DNA from: Lewinellaceae bacterium
GTDB lineage: Bacteria > Bacteroidota > Bacteroidia > Chitinophagales > Saprospiraceae
NCBI GenBank assembly: GCA_020636045.1
Contig: JACJYP010000001.1
Coordinates: 124,001-188,000, forward strand
DNA length: 64,000 nucleotides
Direction of reading: 5' to 3'
Part shown: piece after piece, positions 34,711 through 43,760 of the stretch
Layout of the letters: the number at the start of each line of letters is the position of its first letter
How positions within the stretch are numbered: position 1 is the first letter of the stretch
The notes under the pieces: generated by a model
Seen by the model: the letters and a program-made list of their open reading frames with translations, nothing else
Database searches by the model: none
What the model was told of the DNA's origin: nothing
Translations under genes and position numbers: made by a program

Positions 34711-36033
34711 TTATTTGTCGAGCCTCAGTTTTACTCCGAATGCTGCCGCTTTCAGTTCTTCGAACGGCGCTTTTTCCCAGCGCAATGATGCCAGCCCCCA
34801 CACCGTCTGACTGATCGGGAGTACGGTTGTGATATAACTTCCGAAGATGCCCTTGTCGTCCACCTCGCTACCCACACCGGCCTTGCCGAACAGCAGGCCC
34901 AGGTTGACTTCGTAACCTTTGGGAAACCGGAACTGGTTGTTGAGCATGAAGCGGTTTTCCGTACTGGGCGCGCCTTCCACTTTTGAAAGGAAGTAGTACG
35001 GCTCCAGCGCATACCATCGCGTAAGCGGCACGCGCACGCTGCCGTACACCAGCCATTCCTTCGGGATCGTGCTGCTCCAGCCGTAGAAACCGCCGCCTTT
35101 CAGACTCATATTATTTGGCAAAAACACGACCTGCTCACCGCTGAATACCTGCTGGGTAATATTATCGGGCAGGAGGCGCATACCGTACTCCACCCTTGAA
35201 ATGAGTTTGGAATTCCAGGTGACGACCGCGCCGCCGGAAAAGGCCTGCGCTTCCTGATTGGCGCGCACCAGCGACGCCAGGTCGAGCGTAAGCGAGTTAT
35301 CGTATTTGAGGAACATCCGCAGGTTGCGCGCGATCTGCCCGGTGAGTTGCACGGTGCGCAGGCTGAAGCGGCTTTCCCCGCCCGTTTCGGAGTAACCTGC
35401 CCAGACGTCGAGTTCGACGGGCGCCGCCAGGGTGTAAGTGCTTTTCAGCAGTTCGTTGGCGACCCGATTGTCCGGATCGATCTGGAGGCCGCTGCGCAAT
35501 ACCACGCGCGCCTTTTTGATCTCGCTTTCCTGCAAATTGGCCTGTGCCAGCGCGATGTAATACTCCACTTCCTTCGGATAGGCCAGGATCAGGTCTTCGA
35601 AATACTGCTCGGCCACCTGGCCGCGCCCCGACCACAGGCTCACATACCCTAACCCTTTCTTTGCCTCCACATCGCCGGGGTACATTTTTTCCAGTTTTTG
35701 AAAATCGTTTTTGGCGAGTTCGTAGTTGCCTGCCCAGGCATGGTTGTAGCCCTGACCGAGGATCGCAGCCTTGTTTTCCGGCTCAATGGCCAGCGCCGCT
35801 TCAAATTTGAGTTGCGCCTTGTCGTGCTGTTTCCACCAGGAGTAATTATAGCCTGAGCCGATCAGGGCCTTTACATTGTCCGGATCTTTCGACAAGGCGG
35901 CATTATATATTGCCTCCGCTTCTGCATGGCGTCCCGATTCGGCGAGCCGCTGCGCCTCATCCAGGTTTTGGCCCGAAAGCGTCGTAACCGCCACAAAAAG
36001 GATTGGGATTAGAAAAAAAGTTTTAGCGTTCAT
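34711..36033 (-). CDS. TPR plus outer-membrane beta-barrel protein (YaiO-like)
   Basis: The 440-residue product starts MNAKTFFLIPILFVAVTTLSGQ, a signal peptide. Residues about 25-200 contain TPR units (LAESGRHAEAEAIYNAALSKDPDNVKALIGSGYNYSWW, KAQLKFEAALAIEPENKAAILGQGYNHAWAGNYELA, VAEQYFEDLILAYPKEVEYYIALAQANL). The rest is rich in alternating polar and aromatic strands (LDVWAGYSETGGESRFSLRTVQLTG, GGGFYGWSSTIPKEWLVYGSVRVPLTRWYALEPYY) and ends KLRLDK, typical of YaiO-type outer-membrane barrels. In the Pga and Bcs systems a TPR/barrel protein guides the polymer across the outer membrane; the adjacent GT2 gene suggests the same here. A longer frame to 36159 has no N-terminal signal and is discounted. 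Confidence 0.85.
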   Translation of the reverse strand: MNAKTFFLIPILFVAVTTLSGQNLDEAQRLAESGRHAEAEAIYNAALSKDPDNVKALIGSGYNYSWWKQHDKAQLKFEAALAIEPENKAAILGQGYNHAWAGNYELAKNDFQKLEKMYPGDVEAKKGLGYVSLWSGRGQVAEQYFEDLILAYPKEVEYYIALAQANLQESEIKKARVVLRSGLQIDPDNRVANELLKSTYTLAAPVELDVWAGYSETGGESRFSLRTVQLTGQIARNLRMFLKYDNSLTLDLASLVRANQEAQAFSGGAVVTWNSKLISRVEYGMRLLPDNITQQVFSGEQVVFLPNNMSLKGGGFYGWSSTIPKEWLVYGSVRVPLTRWYALEPYYFLSKVEGAPSTENRFMLNNQFRFPKGYEVNLGLLFGKAGVGSEVDDKGIFGSYITTVLPISQTVWGLASLRWEKAPFEELKAAAFGVKLRLDK

Positions 36034-36298
36034 AACTGACAAGAGATTTTGATTGACAAGCATGCTGCAAACATGCCGCCTCCTGTCGGGCTGTGAAAAT
36101 GAAAGCTGCTGAATGGGAATGTTCCCGGACTGAACGGGTATTCGCAGGACATTTATCATCCTGCCGGTTTATGAAAAGGGGTCTGAGTGGATCGTGAACC
36201 CTGAATATCAAATTTAGCGATAGGCAGCCCGGCCGCGTTTTGGCTGAAAGGCTTTGCGACGGGTGACGACATCAGGTGCGGCGAAATACCAGGGAGCA

Positions 36299-36513
36299 CA
36301 TTTGTCGCTACTATGAACCTTGTAATGACGGCAAAAAGGACGTTTGTCGTTACACGGAGAACATGAAGGGAACCGCTTGTTTATCCCGGCATCGTGCAAT
36401 ACTGAATTTTTTTCGCCTCAGCCGGGATTTTGATAAATTCAGGCCACAAGCCTATTAGTAAAAGTTTGATTTTCAATCAAATGTGCGCCACAAAGTTCAT
36501 TCCCGCAGGGAAT
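36299..36513 (+). repeat. Dispersed repeat element, copy B with one degenerate 42-bp unit
   Basis: Bases 36299-36340 are one diverged 42-bp unit (CATTTGTCGCTACTATGAAC ... AAAAAGGA), exactly the length of the tandem units at 24270-24521. Bases 36341-36513 match copy A (24522-24695) along the whole length, including the palindromes TTTGATTTTCAATCAAA (36465-36481) and ATTCCCGCAGGGAAT (36499-36513). The remainder of the 570-base gap 36034-36603 holds a possible minus-strand -7 element TAAATTTG (36216-36209) for the TPR gene and no gene that I recognise. Confidence 0.8.
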
Positions 36514-36603
36514 CCCTCCGGGAATTTACGTGTGCTGCCTGGGGTACGATATGCGGATCGCCGGGTGTTTGTTCCCAATCGCAGCGGGAAACTATAAATC
36601 AAT

Positions 36604-38295
36604 CTACATTCCCAACAAAACGATCCCGAAGTCGGTCGTCAGCGTCGCTTTCCCCTTGTCCACGGTCACCTGCTGGCCGGAATAATAGTCCCTGAGCGTA
36701 GCGCCTTCGGAGAAAATGCCTTGCACATTCAGTTCCTTCTTCCCTTTGGGCAGGTCGAGGCCCACTACGACCACGTCGGCGAAGGCGGTGGCCTGGTACG
36801 TGCGTTTGAAGACGTAGGGTTGTTTCGACAACATCTGATGGATGCCGGCGCCTACGGCCGGGTGTGCGCGGCGGAAGCGCCCGAGTTTTTGCCAGTGCTC
36901 CAGCACCTCGCGCACGGCAAATCCGCTGCTGCTGCCTCCGAATTGGTCCCAGTTCATAAACGAGCGCAGGGTAGCGTCGCCCGAAGTGCCTTCGATGATC
37001 AGGCTGCGGTTGGTCTCGTCGCCGTAGTACACCTGCGCGGCGCCCGGACAGAGCAGCAGTTTTGTACCTGCCTCGAAGGGGCGTTCGCGTTTTTTGTCGA
37101 AGGGCTCGCCGTCGTCGTGCGAGGTCAGGTAGTTGAGCACGCTTTTGCCCTTGAGGGGGCCGTACAACAGCGACGAGTACTTGGAAAAAATACTTTCGTA
37201 GTCACGGTTCGCGTCGCTTTTCAGTTCGAAATTGATCAGGCTGCTGAAGCCGTGGCTGAAATAATCCACCTTGCGATCGCCGAAGTCGTAAAGCCTGCCG
37301 CCCGATATCTGGTAGAAGTAGACCTCGCCCACCATGTAGAACTCGTTGTCATCCAGCACTTTGCCGGGGTTGGCTTTTTTCCAGTCGCGAAAAGCGATGT
37401 CTGCTTCTTTGCGAAGTTCGGCCCACACGTTTTCCTCGATGTGCTTGGCAGTATCACAGCGGTAGCCGTCCACGCCGTATTTGCGGATGTAGTCGGTCAG
37501 CCATTTGATGATGTAAAAACGCGGCGCGCGCGGGTAGCCCGTGCGCTGGAAAAAAGCGTCCAGTTCGGCCATTTCACGGGCAAGGCGGCCTTCTTTCTTC
37601 CATTTTTCCAGCAGGAACGGCGGCAGGTCGACAGGTTGGTCGCTTTCCGTTTTGATATCGGGCAGGTTGTCCACCAGCGTACAAGTCACGGTGGATTCAT
37701 AGCCTTTATATACGCATCTCGGGCCGGTGCGCGCCCAGTCCGCCCACAACGGGTCCTGCTCCGTGACGGGGCCCGTGTGGTTGATGACCACGTCGAGCAG
37801 CACGCGGATGCCGTGCCGGTGGGCGAGGTCCACCATCTCTGCGAGTTCCTGTTCGGTGCCGAAATTCGGGTCAAGTCGGGTCCAGTCTTTCGTCCAGTAG
37901 CCGTGATAGCCGTAGGTCGGGCCCGTGCCCTCATCCACCTGCCCGTGTATTTGCTCCACCACCGGCGTAAACCAGATGGCGGTGATGCCCAGTTTGTCAA
38001 AATAACCCTCTTCGATCTTCTGCGAAATGCCCTTGATATCGCCGCCCATAAATCCGCGCAACTTGGCGCTGGGATCCGTGCGTCCGAAACTCACGTCGTT
38101 GCCCATCGTACCGTTGTTGAAGCGGTCGGTTAACAGGAAATACACGTTGGCATTTTCCCACAGGAAAGGTGGCTGCACAGGCTTGAGGGGCGTAGCAGCA
38201 GGCGGGGTTTTACAATGGGAAAAGACAAAAGCGAGCAGGAAAAAGCCAGCGATCACAGCGATCCTGGCGGGCAAAAGCGCAGAGAAACGTTTCAT
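36604..38295 (-). CDS. GH13 alpha-amylase family lipoprotein
   Basis: The 563-residue product starts MKRFSALLPARIAVIAGFFLLAFVFSHC; the Cys after VFSH looks like a lipidation site, so the enzyme is probably anchored in a membrane. GH13 motifs are clear: region I DVVINHTG, region II DGYRCDTAKH (nucleophile Asp), region III MVGEVYF (acid/base Glu) and region IV YLTSHDDG. The beginning, ENANVYFLLTDRFNNG and FMGGDIKGISQKI, is typical of periplasmic alpha-amylases acting on malto-oligosaccharides; a C-terminal beta domain ends in DFGIVLLGM. Substrate is expected to be alpha-1,4-glucan. A longer frame to 38364 lacks a signal. It is followed upstream by a same-strand T9SS gene, 79 bases away. Confidence 0.92.
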   Translation of the reverse strand: MKRFSALLPARIAVIAGFFLLAFVFSHCKTPPAATPLKPVQPPFLWENANVYFLLTDRFNNGTMGNDVSFGRTDPSAKLRGFMGGDIKGISQKIEEGYFDKLGITAIWFTPVVEQIHGQVDEGTGPTYGYHGYWTKDWTRLDPNFGTEQELAEMVDLAHRHGIRVLLDVVINHTGPVTEQDPLWADWARTGPRCVYKGYESTVTCTLVDNLPDIKTESDQPVDLPPFLLEKWKKEGRLAREMAELDAFFQRTGYPRAPRFYIIKWLTDYIRKYGVDGYRCDTAKHIEENVWAELRKEADIAFRDWKKANPGKVLDDNEFYMVGEVYFYQISGGRLYDFGDRKVDYFSHGFSSLINFELKSDANRDYESIFSKYSSLLYGPLKGKSVLNYLTSHDDGEPFDKKRERPFEAGTKLLLCPGAAQVYYGDETNRSLIIEGTSGDATLRSFMNWDQFGGSSSGFAVREVLEHWQKLGRFRRAHPAVGAGIHQMLSKQPYVFKRTYQATAFADVVVVGLDLPKGKKELNVQGIFSEGATLRDYYSGQQVTVDKGKATLTTDFGIVLLGM

Positions 38296-38374
38296 ATCGT
38301 CGGAAGAGTTGTTGGCACAAGGTAAGAAACCGTCTGAAAACCCTTTGCTGATGTAAAACCGCATTATTTGCCGA

Positions 38375-39916
38375 TCATTCGTATTTGATCATACGAAGTG
38401 TCTGCTGCACACCGGCGCCCGTTACGGTGCAGAAATACACCCCCGGAGGCAGAAGTCTCCCTGTCTGTATCATTGCCCGGGCGGCGTTTTCAACGTATTC
38501 CGACTGTACCAACTGACCGGAGGTATTCGTCAACCTGATCGTATAATCCCCTGCTTTTGCAAATTTTATTTCGAACGCCGTGCCGAACGGGTTCGGGAAC
38601 ACCTCTATGTGCTGCGCAGTGGATACTTCCGCTACTCCCGTCGACTGAAGGGTAAAATCATACACCTGTATACTGTCGCGATAGGAGACAAAAAACTTGT
38701 CGTCCATGCCGGGCTGCTGATCCACACGCGCGGATTTCGCTTCGGGAAATGCATACAGTAATGCGCCATCCTCATCGATGCAAACAACTTTCGTATCGTT
38801 CAGCCCCGGTCCGTTTTTCGTGGTGAAGAAGATCTCCAGTTTCCCGTTGTCCGCGAAGCGGTTCCGCGTGAAACCGAAACCCCAGTTGGCGCCCGTCATG
38901 GTAGGGATGGTTTTTACCTGCAGGAAATCATCGTCGTATAGCCACAGTGAATCTTTTTGCGGGGAATAACGCACATAATAACCGGTCAGGCTGTCTGCAG
39001 CGATGCGCTCGGTGTAAAAGGGGAAGGTATGGAGCAGGACAAGGCTGTGTGCGTCGTATATTTTCTGGAGTTTCACATCCGGCACGCTGTAGCCATTGAC
39101 GATCAGGCGATCGGGCAGACCGGGAAGTGCGCTGATATAGGCATAGTTACAGGGTGTTGAAAAAAGCACGGCGCCGTCTTCGCGAACAAGTTCTGCTACG
39201 CCGCTATTGCCGTCAACTGCCGCATCGGCGGGACGGGTTCCGAAAAACTCGTATTGCGCATCATCGTTAAAATATTGCTGCGTTACGAGATCGAGTTTGT
39301 CGAAGCGAGACAGGGGAAGATTTACCGACTTGACCAATTCATGATCGCCGTTGTAAAAGTGGAAGCCGTCGAAATTCTTCCAGTTGTAGGTCACGTAGCG
39401 TTCGCCGTCGACAGGAAAAACCTTCCGTTCGAGGCGGTTATAGGTGCCGTAATGATGTTCCGGTACAGGGCCGGGCAGGGCTTGCACTTTTGCACCGATC
39501 AGCAATTTGGTCTGAAGGCCCGGGAATTCGCTCAGCACCAATGTGGGTCCGTCGGAACTTATTTGTTGTTCCTCGCCATCGTTCCAGACGCTTGTTCCGG
39601 TATCCAGCCAGGTGCCGTCGTCCAGCCAGTTGAACAGTATTTCAAAATCGTCATCGCTGTCGAGCAAATGTTCGGAAACAAGCACTTCAATACAGCCGCC
39701 GTATCCCGAAAGGAGGTTTGCTTCGCCAAATGGCGTGTGATCGGCATGGGACAGGAAGAGATGACACGGATATTGTTTTAGCAGGTATTTTTCACCCGAC
39801 ACATCCATTCGGATGCGTTTCAGCGCGAGGCCTTCGTAGGTGTGTTCCAGTTGGATTTGTGCGGACAGGCAGATAGTGAGGGCGCACAACAGGGCGGAGA
39901 GAGTCAGTTTTTTCAT
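38375..39916 (-). CDS. T9SS type A secreted protein, unknown function
   Basis: The 513-residue product begins MKKLTLSALLCALTICLSAQ, a signal peptide. The body is mostly beta, with repeated phrases such as LERKVFPVDGERYVTYNWKNFDGFHFYNGDHELVKSVNLPL and SLVLLHTFPFYTERIAADSLTGYYVRYSP that suggest a propeller-like or beta-sandwich fold with no recognised family. The C-terminus (HIEVFPNPFGTAFEIKF ... GVYFCTVTGAGVQQTLRMIKYE) is a type A T9SS sorting domain, so it is exported to the surface or medium. It may be cotranscribed with the GH13 gene downstream. The hairpin at 39950-39977 lies in its leader. Confidence 0.7.
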   Translation of the reverse strand: MKKLTLSALLCALTICLSAQIQLEHTYEGLALKRIRMDVSGEKYLLKQYPCHLFLSHADHTPFGEANLLSGYGGCIEVLVSEHLLDSDDDFEILFNWLDDGTWLDTGTSVWNDGEEQQISSDGPTLVLSEFPGLQTKLLIGAKVQALPGPVPEHHYGTYNRLERKVFPVDGERYVTYNWKNFDGFHFYNGDHELVKSVNLPLSRFDKLDLVTQQYFNDDAQYEFFGTRPADAAVDGNSGVAELVREDGAVLFSTPCNYAYISALPGLPDRLIVNGYSVPDVKLQKIYDAHSLVLLHTFPFYTERIAADSLTGYYVRYSPQKDSLWLYDDDFLQVKTIPTMTGANWGFGFTRNRFADNGKLEIFFTTKNGPGLNDTKVVCIDEDGALLYAFPEAKSARVDQQPGMDDKFFVSYRDSIQVYDFTLQSTGVAEVSTAQHIEVFPNPFGTAFEIKFAKAGDYTIRLTNTSGQLVQSEYVENAARAMIQTGRLLPPGVYFCTVTGAGVQQTLRMIKYE

Positions 39917-39949
39917 AAAGGTGATTTTTTGTTTTTGAAAAAACGCTCC

Positions 39950-39977
39950 GCCGGCAGGACGTGCTGCCGGCTTTTTT
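39950..39977. other. Perfect hairpin with T-run just upstream of the T9SS gene
   Basis: GCCGGCAG (39950-39957) and CTGCCGGC (39964-39971) pair perfectly over 8 bp, and on the plus strand TTTTTT follows at once, exactly like a terminator, yet no plus-strand gene lies upstream. On the minus strand the hairpin is 33 bases before the ATG at 39916, is preceded by A6 and followed by GGAGCG-TTTTTTC. It could be an attenuator in the leader of that gene or a terminator protecting clpB from antisense reading. The rest of 39978-40248, the clpB leader, holds nothing I can assign. Confidence 0.45.
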
Positions 39978-40248
39978 GTCGCGGGATAGCCATTTGTGCC
40001 GAAAAAAGCCATCTAACACTCCCGATGCGTTGTTTTACACTTCCCCCACCTGCCAAATTATCCGCATTCGCCGACTGTGGTTGACATTTTGACACCGGCA
40101 CTATTGCATTCCCGCCATTTTTTCCGAAAAAAGCCGTTGCCGCCGGCTTGGAGGCAAATTTGCTCTCCCATCCGCGTACAAACTTTTACATTACACACCC
40201 TGCCGGAAAACCATTGTTTTACAAGATAAAAAACCCATTGCCACATAT

Positions 40249-42900
40249 ATGACATACGATAATTTCACGATAAAAGCCCAGGAGGCCATCCTCCAGGCAC
40301 AGCAAATTGCCGCCGGCTACGAGCAGCAAAACGTCGACACGGCGCACCTGCTGAAGGGCATGCTCGAAGTAGACGATTCCGTCACCGATTTTCTGCTGAA
40401 AAAAGCGGGCGTCAGCATGTCGCGCTTCGAGCAGGAACTGGACAAACTCGTCTGGGAAACGCCCAAGGTAGCGGGCGCCGACAAGCAGTACCTCACCAAC
40501 GAAGCCAACAAGGCGATCGCTGCGGCGAAAAGCATGCTCAAGGATTTCGGCGACGAATATATCTCGCTGGAGATCATGCTGCTCGGCATTGCCAAAGGCG
40601 GCGACAAAACCGCGCGCCTGCTGCGCGAACAGGGCGCCACGCTGGAAGTGCTCAGCGCCGCCGTGAAGGAACTCCGCAAAGGCCGCAAAGTCACCGATCA
40701 GACCACGGAACAAGTGTACAACGCCCTCCAGAAATACGCCATCAACCTCACGGAACTGGCGGAAACAGGCAAACTCGATCCCGTGATCGGCCGCGACGAA
40801 GAGATCCGCCGCGTGCTGCACATCCTCAGCCGCCGCAAAAAGAACAACCCCGTGATCATCGGCGACCCCGGAGTTGGTAAAACGGCCATCGTGGAAGGCA
40901 TCGCCTGGCGCATCGTGCGGCAGGACGTACCCGAAACACTTGCCGGGAAAAAAATATTCAGCCTCGACATGGCGGCGCTGATCGCCGGCGCCAAATACAA
41001 AGGCGAATTCGAAGAACGCCTCAAAGCGGTCATCAAGGAAGTGATCGATTCGAACGAGCAGGTAATCCTGTTCATCGACGAGATACACACGCTGGTAGGC
41101 GCCGGCGGTGGTCAGGGCGCCATGGACGCTGCCAATATTCTCAAGCCCGCGCTCGCACGCGGTGAGTTGCGCACCATCGGCGCCACCACGCTCGACGAAT
41201 ACCAGAAGTATTTCGAAAGCGACAAGGCACTCGAACGCCGCTTCCAGTCGGTGTATGTGGATGAGCCATCCATCGAAGACACGATCTCCATCCTGCGCGG
41301 TATCCGCGAGAAATACGAGAACTACCACAAGGTGCAGGTGCTCGACGAAGCGGTGATCGCGGCGGCCGAACTTTCGCACCGCTACATTAGCGACCGCAAA
41401 CTGCCTGACAAAGCCATCGACCTGCTCGACGAGGCCGCGGCAAAACTGCGCCTCGAACTCGATTCCGTACCCGAAGAGATCGACGAACTCGACCGTAAAC
41501 TGCGGCAACTGGAGATCGAACGCGAAGCCATCAAACGCGAAAAAGACGAGCGCAAACTCGATGCAATGAACAAGCAGATAGCCGACCTGCGCGAAAAACT
41601 CGACGCCCTGCGCGGCAAGTGGCACGAGGAGAAGGAGATCGTGGAGGCTATTCAGAACTGCAAGCAAAAACTGGAAGAACTGCACATCCAGTACCAGCGC
41701 GCGGAGCGCGAGGGCAGTCTCGAACAGGCGTCCAAAATAAAATACCAGGACATCCCTGCTCAGGAGGCCATGCTGAAAGCCGCGGAAGACAAACTGTCGC
41801 AACTCTCTCCCGAAAACCGTATGACCACGCAAACGGTGACGGCCAACGATATCGCCGATGTGGTGTCGCGCTGGACCGGCATCCCGGTTGCGAAAATGCT
41901 GAAGGGGGAAAAAGAACGCCTGCTGCATCTGGAGGCGGAAATGCACAAGCGCGTCATCGGGCAGGACGAAGCCGTGGAGGCCGTGTCGGACGCCATCCGC
42001 CGCAACCGCGCGGGCCTCAGCGACCCCGACAAGCCCATCGGCTCCTTCATTTTCTGCGGGCCCACAGGTGTGGGTAAAACCGAACTGGCCAAAGCCCTCG
42101 CCGATGTGCTGTTCGACGATGAAAAGGCGATCACACGTATCGACATGTCGGAATACCAGGAAAAACACAGCGTATCGCGCCTCGTGGGCGCTCCGCCCGG
42201 CTATGTCGGCTACGATGAAGGCGGTCAACTGACCGAAGCCGTGCGCCGCCGCCCCTACTCGATCGTCCTGCTCGACGAGATCGAAAAAGCGCACCCGGAT
42301 ACGTTCAATATCCTTCTGCAGGTGCTCGACGACGGCCGCCTGACGGACAACAAGGGCCGCACGGCGAACTTCAAGAACACCATCATCATCATGACCTCCA
42401 ACCTCGCAAGCGAGCAGATCCGCGAGACCTTCGAAGATTATGACAGCATGCCTGAAAAGCGCAAGCACGAAGTGTTCGAAGCAGCGAAGGCTGAAGTGAT
42501 GGAAGCCCTTAAGACGAACCTGCGCCCCGAGTTCCTCAACCGGATCGACGAAGTGGTGGTATTCCACCCGCTGCAAATGGACCAGATGTCGCAGATCCTC
42601 GAGATCCTTCTTTCTGAAATCGGCCACATGCTGACCATGCAGGAACTCAAACTCGAAGTCACGCCCGACGCCGCCAAAGTGCTGGTGGAGCACGGCTTCG
42701 ACCCGCAGTACGGCGCCCGCCCGCTGAAGCGCACGCTCCAGCGCGAACTCGTCAACGAACTTGCCAAACACCTGCTCGCCGGCAACTACATGAAAGGCGA
42801 TACGGTGCTGATCGATGCCGACGGCGCCGGACTGGTGTTCGGCCGGAAGTCGGAAGTGAAAGGAAAAGAAATAGTGACGAAGAAACTGGAAGAAGTGTAA
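40249..42900 (+). CDS. clpB: ATP-dependent disaggregase ClpB
   Basis: The 883-residue protein has the full ClpB layout: Clp N-domain (MTYDNFTIKAQEAILQAQQIA ... LLKGMLEVDDSV), first AAA+ module (Walker A GDPGVGKTAIVEG starting near residue 205, Walker B ILFIDEIHTLVGAGG), the long coiled-coil M-domain (about residues 400-540, highly charged, with EIDELDRKLRQLEIEREAIKREKDE), second AAA+ module (Walker A GPTGVGKTELAKALA near residue 604) and the small C-terminal domain ending QYGARPLKRTLQRELVNELAK. With DnaK it dissolves protein aggregates after heat stress. No ClpP-binding loop is expected. No CIRCE-like repeat is apparent in the 331-base leader. It is the only recognised heat-shock gene here. 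Confidence 0.97.
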   Translation: MTYDNFTIKAQEAILQAQQIAAGYEQQNVDTAHLLKGMLEVDDSVTDFLLKKAGVSMSRFEQELDKLVWETPKVAGADKQYLTNEANKAIAAAKSMLKDFGDEYISLEIMLLGIAKGGDKTARLLREQGATLEVLSAAVKELRKGRKVTDQTTEQVYNALQKYAINLTELAETGKLDPVIGRDEEIRRVLHILSRRKKNNPVIIGDPGVGKTAIVEGIAWRIVRQDVPETLAGKKIFSLDMAALIAGAKYKGEFEERLKAVIKEVIDSNEQVILFIDEIHTLVGAGGGQGAMDAANILKPALARGELRTIGATTLDEYQKYFESDKALERRFQSVYVDEPSIEDTISILRGIREKYENYHKVQVLDEAVIAAAELSHRYISDRKLPDKAIDLLDEAAAKLRLELDSVPEEIDELDRKLRQLEIEREAIKREKDERKLDAMNKQIADLREKLDALRGKWHEEKEIVEAIQNCKQKLEELHIQYQRAEREGSLEQASKIKYQDIPAQEAMLKAAEDKLSQLSPENRMTTQTVTANDIADVVSRWTGIPVAKMLKGEKERLLHLEAEMHKRVIGQDEAVEAVSDAIRRNRAGLSDPDKPIGSFIFCGPTGVGKTELAKALADVLFDDEKAITRIDMSEYQEKHSVSRLVGAPPGYVGYDEGGQLTEAVRRRPYSIVLLDEIEKAHPDTFNILLQVLDDGRLTDNKGRTANFKNTIIIMTSNLASEQIRETFEDYDSMPEKRKHEVFEAAKAEVMEALKTNLRPEFLNRIDEVVVFHPLQMDQMSQILEILLSEIGHMLTMQELKLEVTPDAAKVLVEHGFDPQYGARPLKRTLQRELVNELAKHLLAGNYMKGDTVLIDADGAGLVFGRKSEVKGKEIVTKKLEEV

Positions 42901-42914
42901 AGTGGCCTGTGGTG

Positions 42915-42961
42915 CCAACCTCTGGTTGGTTTCCCGTGCGAAGTGGCCAACCAGAGGTTGG
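42915..42961. repeat. REP-like palindrome pair downstream of the RAYT gene
   Basis: CCAACCTCTGGTTGG (42915-42929) and CCAACCAGAGGTTGG (42947-42961) are each perfect 6-bp stems around a 3-base loop, and each is the reverse complement of the other. Together with flanking GTGG/CCAC bases they form a larger imperfect inverted repeat, like a bacterial BIME. The second palindrome ends 5 bases before the stop codon of the transposase gene. Confidence 0.85.
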
Positions 42962-42966
42962 CGCCA

Positions 42967-43590
42967 CTATAGCAGATCTGGATGCACGTAAGTGTATGGC
43001 CAGTCCTGCCAGGATTTCACCAGTTTTGCTTTGACCGGGTTGTTCAGGATGTAATGGACAATCCGGTCAAACTCTACCTCGTTCCGCACCAGATGGTCAA
43101 AGGTTTCGCGGTTCCAGAATTTCCCATGCTGTCCGATCAAAGCATTGCACATCCTTTCTGTATAACCCTTGTGCTTTTTCAAAATCTCGCACAGCAACGG
43201 CGCATCTTCGCGGTGCCTGATCAGCAAATGAACATGATTGGGCACAATGCAAAACGCCCACATGTGAAAGTAGACTTCTGCACAATATTGTAGCGATCCG
43301 ATCACTTGCCGGGCAACGGCATCATCTCTCAACCAGTAAGGTGCATTTGGATTCTCATCGAGCGCTTTGTCGTATTTCCCGAAACACCTTCGCTGTATCT
43401 CGTACTTTTTTTCTTTCAACGCATTGCCGCTTAGCGTTTTCCCGATGCTGGAAAGTTCCGCTTCAATCTCCTGCTTAATTTGGTGCAGGGTTGGCATCGG
43501 GATAGAGCCGTGCAGTCTGTATGTGAGGAAAAAAGTGCCACCGGGTGGCTGCCAATGCGGCAGATTGCGCTCGTAATAAACGTTGTTCAT
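42967..43590 (-). CDS. REP-associated tyrosine transposase (RAYT)
   Basis: The 207-residue product from MNNVYYERNLPHWQPPGGTFFLTYRLHGS is a Y1-type single-strand transposase (TnpA_REP / IS200-like). The HUH pair is seen in FCIVPNHVHLLI (His-hydrophobic-His) and the catalytic Tyr is likely in the helix HYILNNP or nearby after FWNRETFDHLVRNEVEFDRIVHYILNNPVKAKLV. RAYTs act on REP palindromes of their host and are usually present as a single copy. This one sits between REP-like palindromes on both sides (42915-42961 and 43658-43760), as expected of a REPtron. A longer frame extends to 43782 through the upstream palindromes and is not the real start. Confidence 0.9.
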   Translation of the reverse strand: MNNVYYERNLPHWQPPGGTFFLTYRLHGSIPMPTLHQIKQEIEAELSSIGKTLSGNALKEKKYEIQRRCFGKYDKALDENPNAPYWLRDDAVARQVIGSLQYCAEVYFHMWAFCIVPNHVHLLIRHREDAPLLCEILKKHKGYTERMCNALIGQHGKFWNRETFDHLVRNEVEFDRIVHYILNNPVKAKLVKSWQDWPYTYVHPDLL

Positions 43591-43657
43591 GCAGGGGGGA
43601 TATATTTCTCGGATAAAAATAGGCACTGAAGTTGTTGATTTCAAATGCAAAGTGGCG

Positions 43658-43760
43658 CCAAGCTCTGGTTGGCAATATGTGGATACCGACCTCTGGTTGG
43701 TTGCCCGCGCGAAGTAGCCAAGCTCTGGTTGCCCACGCAAAGTAGCCAGCCAGAGGTTGG
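43658..43760. repeat. REP-like palindrome cluster upstream of the RAYT gene
   Basis: Four units occur: CCAAGCTCTGGTTGG (43658-43672), CCGACCTCTGGTTGG (43686-43700), CCAAGCTCTGGTTGC (43718-43732) and, in inverse orientation, CCAGCCAGAGGTTGG (43746-43760). The first three are in one direction and imperfectly palindromic. Between them lies a shared spacer, GGTTGCCCGCGCGAAGTAGC or GCCCACGCAAAGTAGCC, which also resembles the spacer of the downstream pair (CCCGTGCGAAGTGGCC). The pattern is that of a BIME array. Confidence 0.85.

Noticed and set aside
40219..42918. 899-codon minus-strand frame covering clpB
   Set aside because: It is antisense to a complete clpB gene, has no domain or signal, and owes its length to codon bias.
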